DNA of 27,462 nt from Candidatus Propionivibrio dominans (GCA_016709335.1 JADJNC010000052.1:1-27462), one strand, 5' to 3'; shown: positions 18,505-27,410, counted from the first letter of the stretch. A program made the numbers and translations. The notes: generated from the sequence alone by a model not told the origin.

Positions 18505-19023
18505 ATGCGTTCCTTTCTTGATCGCCTGTTCGAGGGAGCAGGGTATCTCGCCGGTCTGTTCATGATCGGCACCTTGCTGGCCGTTCTTTCGAGCATTTGC
18601 GGGCGCTTCATTCCGGCGCTCGAACTGCACGGCGCCGATGCCTACGCAGGTTACTGCATGGCGGCTTCAGCCTTCCTGGCGATGGCTTCAACCCTGCGTC
18701 GTGGCGAGCATATTCGCGTCACCTTGCTCATCAATCGCCTGTCACCGCGCGCGCACCGCTGGCTGGACATCTTTTGCCATGTGCTGGCGCTGGCGGTTTC
18801 CGGTGCGCTGGCCTGGTTCTCGATCCGTCTTGTCCGCCAGTCCCTGGCGTTCAACGACATTTCAACCGGTCTGGATGCCACGCCGCTGTGGATTCCGCAA
18901 CTGGGCATGGCCCTCGGAACGACACTGTTTGCCCTGGCCTTCACCGCAGATCTTGTCGATCTGATAACCGGAAGAAAAGTCCGGCAGGAACCCAGGGAAG
19001 GCGAACCGGCGCACATTGAATAG
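18505..19023 (+). CDS. dctQ: TRAP transporter small membrane subunit DctQ
   Basis: About 172 residues with four predicted membrane helices (around residues 13-32, 45-62, 88-107 and 127-150), the normal DctQ layout. It includes RRGEHIRVTLLINRL between helices 2 and 3. DctQ pairs with DctM to form the membrane part of the transporter. The ATG at 18505 has AGGGAG six bases upstream; a TTG directly before it is not needed. The stop lies 33 bases before dctM. Confidence 0.9.
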   Translation: MRSFLDRLFEGAGYLAGLFMIGTLLAVLSSICGRFIPALELHGADAYAGYCMAASAFLAMASTLRRGEHIRVTLLINRLSPRAHRWLDIFCHVLALAVSGALAWFSIRLVRQSLAFNDISTGLDATPLWIPQLGMALGTTLFALAFTADLVDLITGRKVRQEPREGEPAHIE

Positions 19024-19056
19024 TTCTTCACGGATTGAATAGCGATCGGACGAAAC

Positions 19057-20353
19057 ATGGATCTGTACATAACGGCGTTTCTCATTGTTGCCCTGTTCGC
19101 CATTCTTGGCAGTGGCGTCTGGATCGGCCTCTCGCTGGCCGGGGTGGCCTGGATCGGCATGGAGCTGTTCACCACCCGTCCGGTCGGCGACAGCATGGCC
19201 ATCACCATCTGGGGATCAGCCTCGTCATGGACACTGACGGCGTTGCCGCTGTTCATCTGGATGGGCGAAATCCTCTTTCGCACCAAGCTTTCCGAAGACA
19301 TGTTCAAGGGACTGGCGCCCTGGCTTGAGAAGCTGCCGGGTCGCCTGTTGCATACCAACATCATCGGCTGCACCATCTTCGCCGCCGTTTCCGGTTCGTC
19401 GGCCGCGACCTGCGCCACCATCGGCAAGATGACGCTGCCCGAACTCAAGCGGCGTGGCTACCCGGACTCGATTTCCATCGGTACGCTAGCCGGCGCCGGG
19501 ACGCTCGGTCTGCTCATCCCCCCGTCGATCATCATGATCGTTTATGGCGTGACGGCCAATGTCTCGATCGCCAAGCTGTTCATCGCCGGCGTCTTTCGGG
19601 GCTGATTCTGGCTGGCTTGTTCATGGCCTACACCATCGTCTGGGCCGTGCTGCATCCGGATCAGATTCCGCCCGCCGACCAGAACCTGAGCTTCGCGCAG
19701 AAGCTCCATGAATCCCGGCATCTGATTCCGGTCGTGTCGCTGATTGCGGCGGTGCTCGGTTCGATCTACACCGGCATCGCCACGGCCACCGAGGCGGCGG
19801 CGCTCGGCGTTGTCGGCGCACTGCTGATTGCCGCCATGCAGGGCGAACTGAGCTGGAAAACTTCCGCGACAGTCTTATCGGCGGCACGCGTCTCTATTGC
19901 ATGATTGCGCTGATTCTTGCCGGTGCTGCTTTCCTGACGCTATCGATGGGCTACATCGGCCTGCCACGGCATCTGGCCGAGTGGATCATCGGCCTGCAAC
20001 TTTCTCCGCTGGCGCTGATCGTGGCGCTGATGTTTTTCTTCATCATTCTCGGCTGTTTTCTCGATGGCATTTCCATGGTCGTGCTGACCATGGGGGTGTT
20101 GTTGCCGACGATCGAAGGCGCAGGCATCGATCTGTTGTGGTTCGGCATTTTCGTGGTGCTGGTCGTCGAGATGGCACAGATCACGCCGCCGGTGGGCTTC
20201 AACCTCTTCGTGCTGCAGGGCATGACCAGGAGAGACATTACCTGGCTGGCCAGGCAGACCTTCCCGCTCTTTTGTCTGATGAGTGCGATGGTGCTGTTGA
20301 TGTATTTCGTTCCGGGGATCGCGACCTGGCTGCCGCAGCAAATGACCGGCTGA
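19057..20353 (+). CDS. dctM: TRAP transporter large membrane subunit DctM, two frame breaks
   Basis: The large permease subunit carries the transport path. Three consecutive pieces form one ~431-residue DctM protein if one base is restored at about 19596-19597 (giving IAGVFPGLILAGLF) and one at about 19861-19863 (giving WKTFRDSLIGGTRL). Typical motifs are present: FAAVSGSSAATCATIGKM, the LIPPSIIMIVYG region, and the C-terminal half with CFLDGISMVVLTM and ITPPVGFNLFVLQGM. The protein is hydrophobic throughout. As written the gene is broken, so function depends on whether the two indels are real. It lies 32 bases before pxpB. Confidence 0.9.
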
Positions 20354-20385
20354 GAACAGGTCGAGATAAAGCGTGAGATTCGGGA

Positions 20386-21207
20386 ATGGAAAGCGGCGCA
20401 GCTGATCATTCTGTTCCGGTTCGCCTGCTGGCGCTGGGCGATACGGCGTGGACCATCGAGTTCGGCACACGCATCGATCCCTCGCTGCACGCCAGGGTTC
20501 TCGGCCTGGCCGATGCGCTTGAGCAAGCGCGCCGTGCCGGGTCGGGGGAGGGGGGCAGGGAGGGCGGGGAGGGCGCTGCTGGTCATGAGGATTACGCCGG
20601 CATAGTCGATGTGGTACCGACGTTCAGGTCGCTCACCGTTCATTTCAACCCGCTGCTCATCGACGGCCAGCGTCTCGGCAAGGCGCTACTGCGTCTCGCT
20701 GCAGCCGCCGGAACGGCGAGCAGGAAGGGTCGGCACTGGCGTATTCCGGTCTGCTTCGACGAGGAATTTGCCCCGGACCTGAACGAACTGGCGCAGAGCA
20801 AGGGCTTGAGCCGGGAGGCCGTGATTGCGCTGATGAGCGAAACCACGTTCACGGTTTACCTGATCGGTTTCATGCCCGGCTTCCCCTACATGGGCGGTCT
20901 GCCCGCGCTGCTCGAAACCCCCCGGCTGGCTTCGCCGCGCAAGGCGGTGCCGGCTCGTTCGCTGGCGATTGCCGGGGCGATGTGTGCCGTTTATCCGTGG
21001 CAGAGCCCCGGCGGCTGGCGGCTGCTCGGGAAAACACCGGTGCCGATGTTCTCGGCAGGCAATGCACAATCGCCCTCGTTGCTGGCCTCGGGTGATCGAG
21101 TGTGCTGGCAGGCGGTTGATCGCCCGCTCTATCTGGAGATCGAAGCGTCTGCTCAAGTCGGCAGCTTTGAACTCGACAGCCTTCTGCTGACGCCGGGAGA
21201 CACCTGA
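20386..21207 (+). CDS. pxpB: 5-oxoprolinase subunit PxpB (KipI-like)
   Basis: One of three subunits of the ATP-dependent bacterial 5-oxoprolinase, which hydrolyses 5-oxo-L-proline to L-glutamate. Family features are an early LALGDTAWTIEFG, TVHFNPLL, and the conserved YLIGFMPGFPYMGGLP followed by TPRLASPRKAVPARSLAIAG and YPWQSPGGWRLLG. At 273 residues it is longer than most. The excess is a Gly/Glu-rich stretch near residues 50-66, encoded by a very G-rich tract at 20539-20573. Its TGA overlaps the pxpC ATG (TGATG), indicating translational coupling. Confidence 0.93.
   Translation: MESGAADHSVPVRLLALGDTAWTIEFGTRIDPSLHARVLGLADALEQARRAGSGEGGREGGEGAAGHEDYAGIVDVVPTFRSLTVHFNPLLIDGQRLGKALLRLAAAAGTASRKGRHWRIPVCFDEEFAPDLNELAQSKGLSREAVIALMSETTFTVYLIGFMPGFPYMGGLPALLETPRLASPRKAVPARSLAIAGAMCAVYPWQSPGGWRLLGKTPVPMFSAGNAQSPSLLASGDRVCWQAVDRPLYLEIEASAQVGSFELDSLLLTPGDT
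20539..20573 (+). other. G-rich tract (G-quadruplex candidate) inside pxpB
   Basis: At least six runs of three or more G's occur within 35 bases on the coding strand, enough for an intramolecular G-quadruplex in DNA or mRNA. It encodes a low-complexity Gly/Glu stretch absent from typical PxpB, so it looks like a local insertion or expansion. Confidence 0.6.
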
Positions 21208-22223
21208 TGTCGGGCGTGATCGAGGTCATTGATGGCGGCATCGGCAACAGTATTCAGGATGCCGGCCGCTTTGGTTTTCGCCACATCGGGGTTGCCGTTT
21301 CAGGCAGTCTGGATACGCTGCTTGCCCGCTGCGCCAACGCCCTGGTTGGCAACGGTCCTGACTGTGCCTGCATCGAAATCCGTGCGCTGGGCCCGACGCT
21401 TGAAGTCAGGCATGGGCTCGTTCGCGTGGCGCTTGCCGGCGATGTTGGCGCACTGCTGCGGCGCGTCGGTGGTGCGGCGCTTGACGTACCGGCATGGACC
21501 AGCATCACGCTCGCTACGCAGGATGTGCTGGAGATCGGTTCCTTGCCGGGCGGAACGGCCAATCTGGCGGTATCCGGCGGAATCGATTCGCCGCTGCAAC
21601 TGGGCAGCCGTTCGACTTACCAGCGGGCAATGATCGGCGGCATCGATGGGCGTCCGCTGGTGACTGGCAATCTGTTGCCCTGTTCAGTTCATGCACGCCG
21701 GGATTATCGGGAATATCGGGCCGAACCCTGGAGTCACGGCGATGGCCCGATCCGCGTCATTCGCGGACCGCAGGCGGAGCATTTTCAGGCCGAATCGCTT
21801 GAGCTGTTCCTCAACTCGGCCTATCAGGTCACGCCGCAGATCGATCGCATGGGTGTGCGTCTGCAAGGGCCGCAACTTCTGCATGTGACGCCGGAGGCCG
21901 CCGACATTGTTTCGGACGGCGTGACGCCGGGAACAATTCAGGTGCCGGGTGACGGGCAGCCGATCATCCTGCTTGCCGACTGTCAGACGGTCGGCGGCTA
22001 TCCGAAAATTGCCACCGTCATCGCCGCCGATGTGCCCCGCCTGGCGCACTTGCAGCCGGGGCAGAACATCCGCTTCTGCGCGGTCAATGCCCATCAGGCC
22101 AGGCAGGCGCTGCTTGAACGCGAGGCCCGGTGGGCAGCGTGGGCGCGCGGCATCACCTTTGCCCTGCCGAACGCGGATGCGCTGTATAACGATCCGAGCA
22201 GCGGCTGGGTTTGTGCCGACTGA
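21207..22223 (+). CDS. pxpC: 5-oxoprolinase subunit PxpC (KipA-like, biotin-dependent carboxylase-like family)
   Basis: The second 5-oxoprolinase subunit, 338 residues, normal length. It opens with VIEVIDGGIGNSIQDAGRFGFRHIGVAVSG, matching the family start, whose key part is SIQDAGRFGFRHIGV. Later family features are AVSGGIDSPLQLGSRSTY and ILLADCQTVGGYPKIATVI near the C-terminus. It overlaps pxpB by one base and is followed by pxpA after 23 bases. PxpB and PxpC together are thought to supply the ATP-dependent activation step. Confidence 0.94.
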   Translation: MSGVIEVIDGGIGNSIQDAGRFGFRHIGVAVSGSLDTLLARCANALVGNGPDCACIEIRALGPTLEVRHGLVRVALAGDVGALLRRVGGAALDVPAWTSITLATQDVLEIGSLPGGTANLAVSGGIDSPLQLGSRSTYQRAMIGGIDGRPLVTGNLLPCSVHARRDYREYRAEPWSHGDGPIRVIRGPQAEHFQAESLELFLNSAYQVTPQIDRMGVRLQGPQLLHVTPEAADIVSDGVTPGTIQVPGDGQPIILLADCQTVGGYPKIATVIAADVPRLAHLQPGQNIRFCAVNAHQARQALLEREARWAAWARGITFALPNADALYNDPSSGWVCAD

Positions 22224-22246
22224 GCGTTTTTGAGGAGTGCGAAACC

Positions 22247-23026
22247 ATGAGTCATCTGCTTAACCTGAATGCCGACCTGGGCGAGAGTTTTGGCCCATGG
22301 AGCATGGGCAGCGACGAAGCCATGCTGCACCTGGTCAATTCGGCCAATGTCGCCTGCGGATATCATGCCGGCGATCCGCTGGTGATGTTTGACACGATTA
22401 CCCTGGCCAGAACCTTCGGGGTAAGCATCGGCGCGCATCCGGCCTATCCCGATTTGCAGGGATTCGGGCGGCGTCGCATGGATATTCCGCTGCCCGAACT
22501 GGAAGCCATGCTGATCTGCCAGATCGGCGCCCTCGATGCGTGCGCCCGCGCCCAGGGCGCCCGCGTTACACACGTCAAACCGCACGGCGCACTCAACAAC
22601 CTGGCCTGTGTCGATCGAAAAGTCGCCGATGCGATTGCCCGGGCCATGCATCGGCTTGATCCGACGCTAATCCTGCTCGCGCCGGCCGCATCGCAGTTGA
22701 TTGCTGCCGGCAGGGCAACCGGTTTGCCGCTTGTCGAGGAAGTCTTTGCCGATCGTGCCTACCTGGATGACGGCAATCTGGTACCGCGCAGTCAGCCGGG
22801 GGCGATGATCCATGGCGCCGAGGCCAGCCTCAGGCACGTCATGCGCATGGTCGAGGAACGTGCGCTGATTTCGATCAACGGGAAACGCATCCCGGTCAAT
22901 CCACAGAGCATCTGCGTGCATGGCGACAACGCCGATGCCGTGGCGACGGCGCAGGCGATCAGGGATGGCCTGCTCAAGGCCGGCTACAGACTCGCGACCA
23001 TTCCGGAGCTGCTGCTTCCCGGCTGA
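22247..23026 (+). CDS. pxpA: 5-oxoprolinase subunit PxpA (LamB/YcsF family)
   Basis: The third 5-oxoprolinase subunit, about 259 residues. The family motifs LNADLGESFG, SANVACGYHAGDP, SIGAHPAYPDLQGFGRR and HVKPHGALNN are all present, with the C-terminal ICVHGDNADAV. The ATG at 22247 is chosen because GAGGAG (22232-22237) lies nine bases upstream; the frame is open further upstream but matches no family. It completes a contiguous pxpBCA set directly after the TRAP transporter. Confidence 0.95.
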   Translation: MSHLLNLNADLGESFGPWSMGSDEAMLHLVNSANVACGYHAGDPLVMFDTITLARTFGVSIGAHPAYPDLQGFGRRRMDIPLPELEAMLICQIGALDACARAQGARVTHVKPHGALNNLACVDRKVADAIARAMHRLDPTLILLAPAASQLIAAGRATGLPLVEEVFADRAYLDDGNLVPRSQPGAMIHGAEASLRHVMRMVEERALISINGKRIPVNPQSICVHGDNADAVATAQAIRDGLLKAGYRLATIPELLLPG

Positions 23027-23206
23027 GCATCATTCTGACGCACCCATTAACATGCGGGCGATTGCTTCGGTCATTGACTGCGGTGCACAGGCCACGGATA
23101 CTCTGCTCCGTGTGTCTGAAATGTCTGTCCGGAATGCCGAACATTCCTGGCGACCAATGGCAGGTTCTGCCGGTCAAACCGGCCAATCAAGATGGAGAGA
23201 GTCCCA

Positions 23207-23607
23207 GTGAAGATTCGTAATTTTGCAATGGCGCTGTTGATCGCCGCCACCCTGTCCGGTCCGGCGGCGTTTGCGCAGGTTGGGGGTTCGGTAATCAACG
23301 CCACGTTCACCACCAACGTGGTGAACGGTGCGCCGACCGATTTTCCCAGCAGTTCACCACGTCGACACCGGCCGTGTATTACTACGGCGAACTGCTCGAC
23401 CTCACTGGCCAGACCGTGACACTGCGCTGGAGCCTAGAGGGCAAGCGCATGCAGGACGTCCCTGTCGTGGTGACCAGCGCGCGGCAGCCCGCCTGGACGA
23501 TGATGAAAATGCAGCCGCAATGGACGGGCAACTGGACTGTCCAGGTACTGGACGGCAAGGGGCAGGTCATCGACCAGAGGAATTTTGCCTACAATCCGCC
23601 CATGTAA
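23207..23607 (+). CDS. Exported DUF2914-like protein, one frame break
   Basis: A small secreted protein of about 133 residues. It has an N-terminal signal peptide (MKIRNFAMALLIAATL...AFAQ), then VINATFTTNVVNGAPTDF. One base is missing around 23342-23349. Restoring it gives QQFTTSTPAVYYYGELLDL joined to TGQTVTLRWSLEGKRMQDVP and WTGNWTVQVLDGKGQVI. The GqtVt-W...G.W.V.v.D..G pattern resembles DUF2914, whose function is unknown. The GTG at 23207 is chosen because GGAGAG (23194-23199) lies seven bases before it and it starts the signal peptide directly. It is 180 bases after pxpA, with a small hairpin (GCCGGT-CAA-ACCGGC near 23169-23183) between them, so it may be a separate unit. Confidence 0.7.
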
Positions 23608-23658
23608 TGGCGTGCTGCCGGATTGCCCAGGCGTGACTGACTGGCCGGCTTCACTCCA

Positions 23659-24081
23659 TTAATGCCCGACCACCGATGCCGTCGCCATCAGTTCGTCGAA
23701 CAAGGCCATTGACGCTTGCCCGGAGCAGTTGAACGGATTGAGTACCGGGAGCTTGGCGTATTTGAGCAGCAATGAGGGATTGACCGTCGCCACGTTTACA
23801 TGGCCCATGGTCCAGCTACCAAAGCGGCGCTCGGCGATTTCCTCGAAACAGAGGATGCGCACGTTGACGTGACGCTCATCGCGGACGATGGTGTTATACA
23901 ACTCGCACACCTCGTCCCGCCCGCCTTCGAGCACCTGCAGGAACAGATCTTCGCTGTAGCACAGCATGCCGGTGATGCCGAGCTTGGGATTGTGCGCGCG
24001 CGACTGAGCGAGGATGGAATCCACAACAGTGGAGGTCAGGGGGGCCGCGGCGCGACTGGCATAGAGTAAACGTACAAGCAT
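23659..24081 (-). CDS. BLUF-domain blue-light sensor protein
   Basis: A short (140-residue) FAD-binding BLUF photoreceptor with no attached output domain. The residues that form the flavin hydrogen-bond network are in exact register with AppA of Rhodobacter, offset by 14: Tyr7, Asn31, Gln49 (in FLQVLEGG), Trp90 and Met92 (in GSWTMG). It should therefore be photochemically competent. Short BLUF proteins act through protein partners. Its ATG is seven bases after the folE stop with GAGG just upstream, so it is co-transcribed with folE. Confidence 0.92.
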   Translation of the reverse strand: MLVRLLYASRAAAPLTSTVVDSILAQSRAHNPKLGITGMLCYSEDLFLQVLEGGRDEVCELYNTIVRDERHVNVRILCFEEIAERRFGSWTMGHVNVATVNPSLLLKYAKLPVLNPFNCSGQASMALFDELMATASVVGH

Positions 24082-24088
24082 CGTAGCC

Positions 24089-24803
24089 TCAGTTCTTCAG
24101 GTTGATCAAGGAAAGGAATTCGCGGCGCAGCGCGGCGTCCTTGAGGAAGGAGCCGCGCATTACGCTATTGATCATTTTGGTTGCGGAATCTTTTACACCG
24201 CGCCAGTGCATGCAGAAGTGGTCCGCTTCCATCACCACGGCAAGACCGTCAGGGCTGACCCGGCGGATCAGCAGCTCAGCCATTTGCGTGATCGCCTCTT
24301 CCTGAATCTGCGGCCGGCTCATGACCCATTCGGCCAGGCGCGCATACTTCGATAGGCCGATCAGGTTGGAATGCTCGTTTGGCATCAGGCCGATCCAAAG
24401 CCGCCCCATGATCGGACAGAAGTGGTGGCTGCAGGCACTGCGAACGGTGATCGGACCAACGATCATCAACTCGTTGAGCCGTTCGATGTTCGGAAACTCG
24501 GTCAGCGCCGGCGCTGGCATGTAACGGCCACGAAAGACTTCGGTCAGGTACATTTTGGCCACACGGCGAGCCGTGTCCTGCGTGTTGTGATCGCTCTCGG
24601 AATCGATCACCAGGCTCTCAAGCACGCCTTTCATCTTGCCCGTGACCTCGTCAATCAAGGCGTCCAGATCGCCTGGCTCAAGAAAAGCGGCGATGTTGTC
24701 GTTGGCGTGAAAGCGCTGCCCGGACTCGTTGATCCGCTCACGGATGCGGGTCCGAAACCGGCGGCGGCGTGGCCTTTTCAGGCTCAGGTGAAGAGTTGCT
24801 CAT
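24089..24803 (-). CDS. folE: GTP cyclohydrolase I FolE, one frame break near the N-terminus
   Basis: Converts GTP to 7,8-dihydroneopterin triphosphate, the first step to folates and pterins. The zinc ligands are visible: Cys and His in SACSHHFCP, and Cys in ADHFCMHWRGVK. Other family parts are DTARRVAKMYLTEVF and GLSKYARLAEW. The catalytic part runs open from a TTG at 24658, but in-frame sequence upstream is plainly FolE-like (RFHANDNIAAFLEPGDLDAL). Removing one G from the plus-strand GGG at 24748-24750 joins it to an ATG at 24803 (MSNSSPEPEKATPPPVSD). The composite is about 237 residues. It forms a tight operon with the BLUF gene. Confidence 0.92.
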
Positions 24804-25021
24804 GAAGTACCGTTTTGTTGGTATTGATCGGCAGGATTGCAAATGACCGACGTCAGACAGCAAACATAGCAATTGTGTTCAATCCTTGCGGAGAGCTCTT
24901 TCTGCTGTGCGCAGGTATGCGTTTTGGAGAATTCAAACTCCAAAAGTTGTCCATTCCTTTAAGTACCGGATACGTCGTCCAGTGGATGCAATATGTTCGG
25001 GGAATGGAAGGGATGGAGTAG

Positions 25022-25690
25022 GTGAATAATCGACCCATGTTGGGTGGTGCAGTGTTGGGATGATGGGGTCGCGACGGATGCGGCTCGTTGACATCCTTCG
25101 CCGGCATGGCGCCAAAGCCACCTTTAACCTCAACGCGGGCCTGCATGATCGACATCGCCAGTTCGGATGGATTTACGAAAGCACCGAGGTGAGCAGGCTG
25201 GGCTGGGATGAGATGAAAGAAGTCTATCAAGGCTTCACGGTCGCCAACCACAGCCACGGCACACCTGGCCTTGAGCTAATGGAGCGCGCGGCAGCAAGGC
25301 GCGAGATTGCAGAAGGTCGCGATCCGCCTGCAGCAGTTTTTCAGGGCAAGCGGTACCAGGGATTGCCTATCCGTTCCGGATCGTCCAACGAAGACATCGT
25401 GCAGTTATCCTGCAGTCCGGTCACGTATACGCGAGGACCACTATTAACGTCAGTCACCCGTTCCCCCGGAAGACGCCGTTGTTCATCCCGCTGCCATTCT
25501 CGCACCTGACCTTTGGTCGCGCTATGGATGGCAAAAGCAGTGCGGGGTTTTCGCCTGGGGCACTCACGAGTTGATCAGCCAAAGTGATGTGGAATGCATT
25601 TGATGAATCATCAAGCAATCAGCGCCGATCCCGTTCGTCGTAAGAGAGGTGGCGGATCTGTTCGTGGCAATGTACCTATGCTTGTGCCGG
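25022..25690 (+). pseudogene. Polysaccharide deacetylase (NodB-like) with several frame breaks
   Basis: Pieces in different frames line up as one polysaccharide deacetylase: VVQCWDDGVATD (metal-binding DD motif, near 25045-25079), then RLVDILRRHGAKATFNLNAG through TVANHSHGTPG (HSH metal ligands) to IAEGRD in one open piece. After this come LQQFF, GQAVPGIAYPF, GSSNEDIV, SGHVYARTTINVSHPFP, PEDAVVHPAAILAPDLWSRYG and VFAWGTHELIS. At least six indels separate them, most readable as one extra base (for example near 25042-25044, 25080 and 25331). The GTG at 25022, with GGAG upstream, is a plausible start. The 3' end is uncertain and abuts the IS element right end. Enzymes of this family remove N- or O-acetyl groups from surface polysaccharides. 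Confidence 0.75.
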
Positions 25691-25709
25691 ATAAGTGACA
25701 CGCGGGCGG

Positions 25710-25850
25710 TTTTTGACGTCCTCCCCGGCCTGAAGGCCGGAGATTCCTACGGCGCTATGCATGAGCAAGCTCACGTTTAGTCGCTTCGGCGGGTTCCTGC
25801 TTCGCAGAGTGGCCTAACCGCGCCGACTCTCCACCCAGGCTAACAAGCGA
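25710..25850 (-). ncRNA. Possible TnpB guide (omega) RNA region at the IS right end
   Basis: In IS605-type elements the 3' part of tnpB and the right end give a structured RNA whose last ~16-20 bases, copied from the flank, guide TnpB. Here the region after the tnpB stop (25814) runs to a strong hairpin at 25725-25740. The flank beyond about 25710 would supply the guide. This is placed by family layout only; no RNA evidence is available. Confidence 0.4.
25725..25740. repeat. IS right-end hairpin
   Basis: A perfect 6-bp stem CCGGCC / GGCCGG with a TGAA loop, in the context CCTCCCC...AGATTCCTA, resembles the transposase-recognised right-end hairpin of many IS605-group elements. Confidence 0.75.
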
Positions 25851-26976
25851 TGCCCTCGCTCTAAACATTGATCGCGCCGACAAGATCGGCACTGGCTTCG
25901 TAGCCGCAATCGACACAGCCGAACTTGGCTTGCGTCTCCGGCGGTTCTCTGCCGGGACATGCCCCGCAGGCTGGACAAGTCCGGACTGGTGTTCCTCACG
26001 GGAACCGCGATCACTTCACCGCCTCGCCAGACCTGCTTGTACTCCAGTTGCCGCCTGAACTCGGCCCATCCCCGATCGAAGAATGGATTGTTCAGGCCCG
26101 ACTTCTGGCGCATTTCTGCCGGGCGCTTCGCCGCTGCCTGCCCCAGCGTGGACATGTTCCGTATCTGCAAGTCCTCGATACACGATTGCGTGGTTTACGA
26201 TCGCGGTCGTGGTCTTGTGCGAAATCGCGGCGAACGTTGGCGATCTGGGGTATGAATCTTCTGGACTTTGGCCTTGGCCTTTTCCAGATGTTGCTGAACT
26301 TCACTTGCAGAGACAGCCCGCTGGTAGCGGGCGAGTCATGTTTGGTGTTTCCTGAAGGTGTTGAGCGGCTCGATGTGGCTACCGTCGCTCCGGGGTAGCA
26401 GAATCGGGGTGATTCCGACATCGATGCCAACGATGGCACCGTGGCCAGGTAAACAGGTTGCTCGACTTCGCGCTCGGTCTGGATAGACCCAAACCATTTG
26501 CCGCCGTTGCTCGATACGGTGATGTTCGCTGTGCCGAGCATGTCGCTGTTGCGATAGCGAATCCAGCTAGCTGGGCAGGGAAAGATTCGAATTGCCCTGA
26601 TCGAGCTTGTAGCCCTGCGGGTAGCGGAAGCTGTCCGATTGGCCTTTTTCTTGAAGCGCGGGAAGTCGGCACGTTTGGCAAAAAGTTGGTGTAGGCTCGT
26701 TCCAAATCCTTGAGGTTTGCTGCAATGCCTGAATGTTTCGGTCAGCCAAATCCTCTCAAGTTTGCACTTTCCATTCGGTTGGCGACTTGCACAGACCGGC
26801 GTAGCCAGCTTCTTCTCGCCCTGCTCGTATCGACTTTTCTGCATCGCCGGCGCCCAGTTAAAGACCAAGCGACATGCCCCTGCCAAGCGGCATATTGCGC
26901 TACTGTTCCCGGTAAAGGGGCTGTAGTTCCTACGCCAGGCTTGCAAGCGGTTCATGGTAATTATAGTTTGGTCCAT
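25814..26976 (-). pseudogene. tnpB: TnpB (IS605 OrfB) RNA-guided nuclease, multiple frame breaks
   Basis: The reconstructed minus-strand protein has the TnpB order. The N-terminal part is LAGACRLVFNWA and KSRYEQGEKKLA, then LERAYTNF, FPRFKKK, SIQTEREVEQPV. RuvC-I is VGIDVGIT (Asp, near 26420), followed by KVQKIHTPQIANVRRDF. RuvC-II is CIEDLQIRNM (Glu, near 26151-26183), then KSGLNN and GWAEFRRQLEYKQVWRGG. The last zinc half is CVDCGYEASADLVGAINV, with the RuvC-III Asp (25862-25918), and the end is ERGHRLLAWVESRRG. These lie in all three frames, so the gene as written is dead. Several short segments (such as AGSGEAPGRNA) show paired, compensating indels. The catalytic residues themselves are unchanged. 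TnpB cuts DNA guided by the right-end RNA and helps IS retention. Its start overlaps the tnpA start (CATG, 26974-26977). Confidence 0.8.
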
Positions 26977-27410
26977 GCCAACAAACAATGATATTCCGAC
27001 ACGGGCGGCACTGTCTTTTAACATTGGATGTCCACCTGATTTTTGTGGCGAAATATCGCCGCTAAGGTCTTCGACCATGATGGAATTTTCCGGCTCAAAG
27101 AACTGTTCGCTAAAACATGTACCGGCTTTGGGGCAGAACTGGTGGAAATGGACGGCCGAAGCGTGACCACGTGCATTTCAGGAACTATCCGCCCAAGGTT
27201 GCCGTGATCGGCCTTGGTGAGACCAGTCTCAAGGCTTCTAGCCGGGGTCTGCGCAAGAAAGACCGGATATTGCTTAACGCTACTATCTCAAAGGTGGTTG
27301 TGGTCGCCAAGCTATTTTGCCGCCTCCTGTGGCGGCGCACCGTTAGCATCATCCGACAATACATTAGAGCGGGCAACACCCGATTAACAACCAAGGGCAA
27401 GACGCCTGCG
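26975..27410 (+). pseudogene. tnpA: TnpA Y1 (HUH) transposase of IS200/IS605 type, multiple frame breaks
   Basis: A single-strand transposase reconstructed from three frames: MPTNNDIPTR, then HCLLTLDVHLIFVAKYRR, KVFDHDGIFRLKELFAKTC, FGAELVEMDG, DHVHF (the HUH metal-binding motif, near 27165-27180), NYPPKVAV, SLKASSRGLRKKDR, SYFAASCGGAP and SIIRQYI. Extra or missing bases occur at least near 27060 (a stop, TAA, after YRR), around 27150-27165 and near 27340. The catalytic Tyr should lie in the RQYI helix (near 27355). Not functional as written. Confidence 0.8.
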
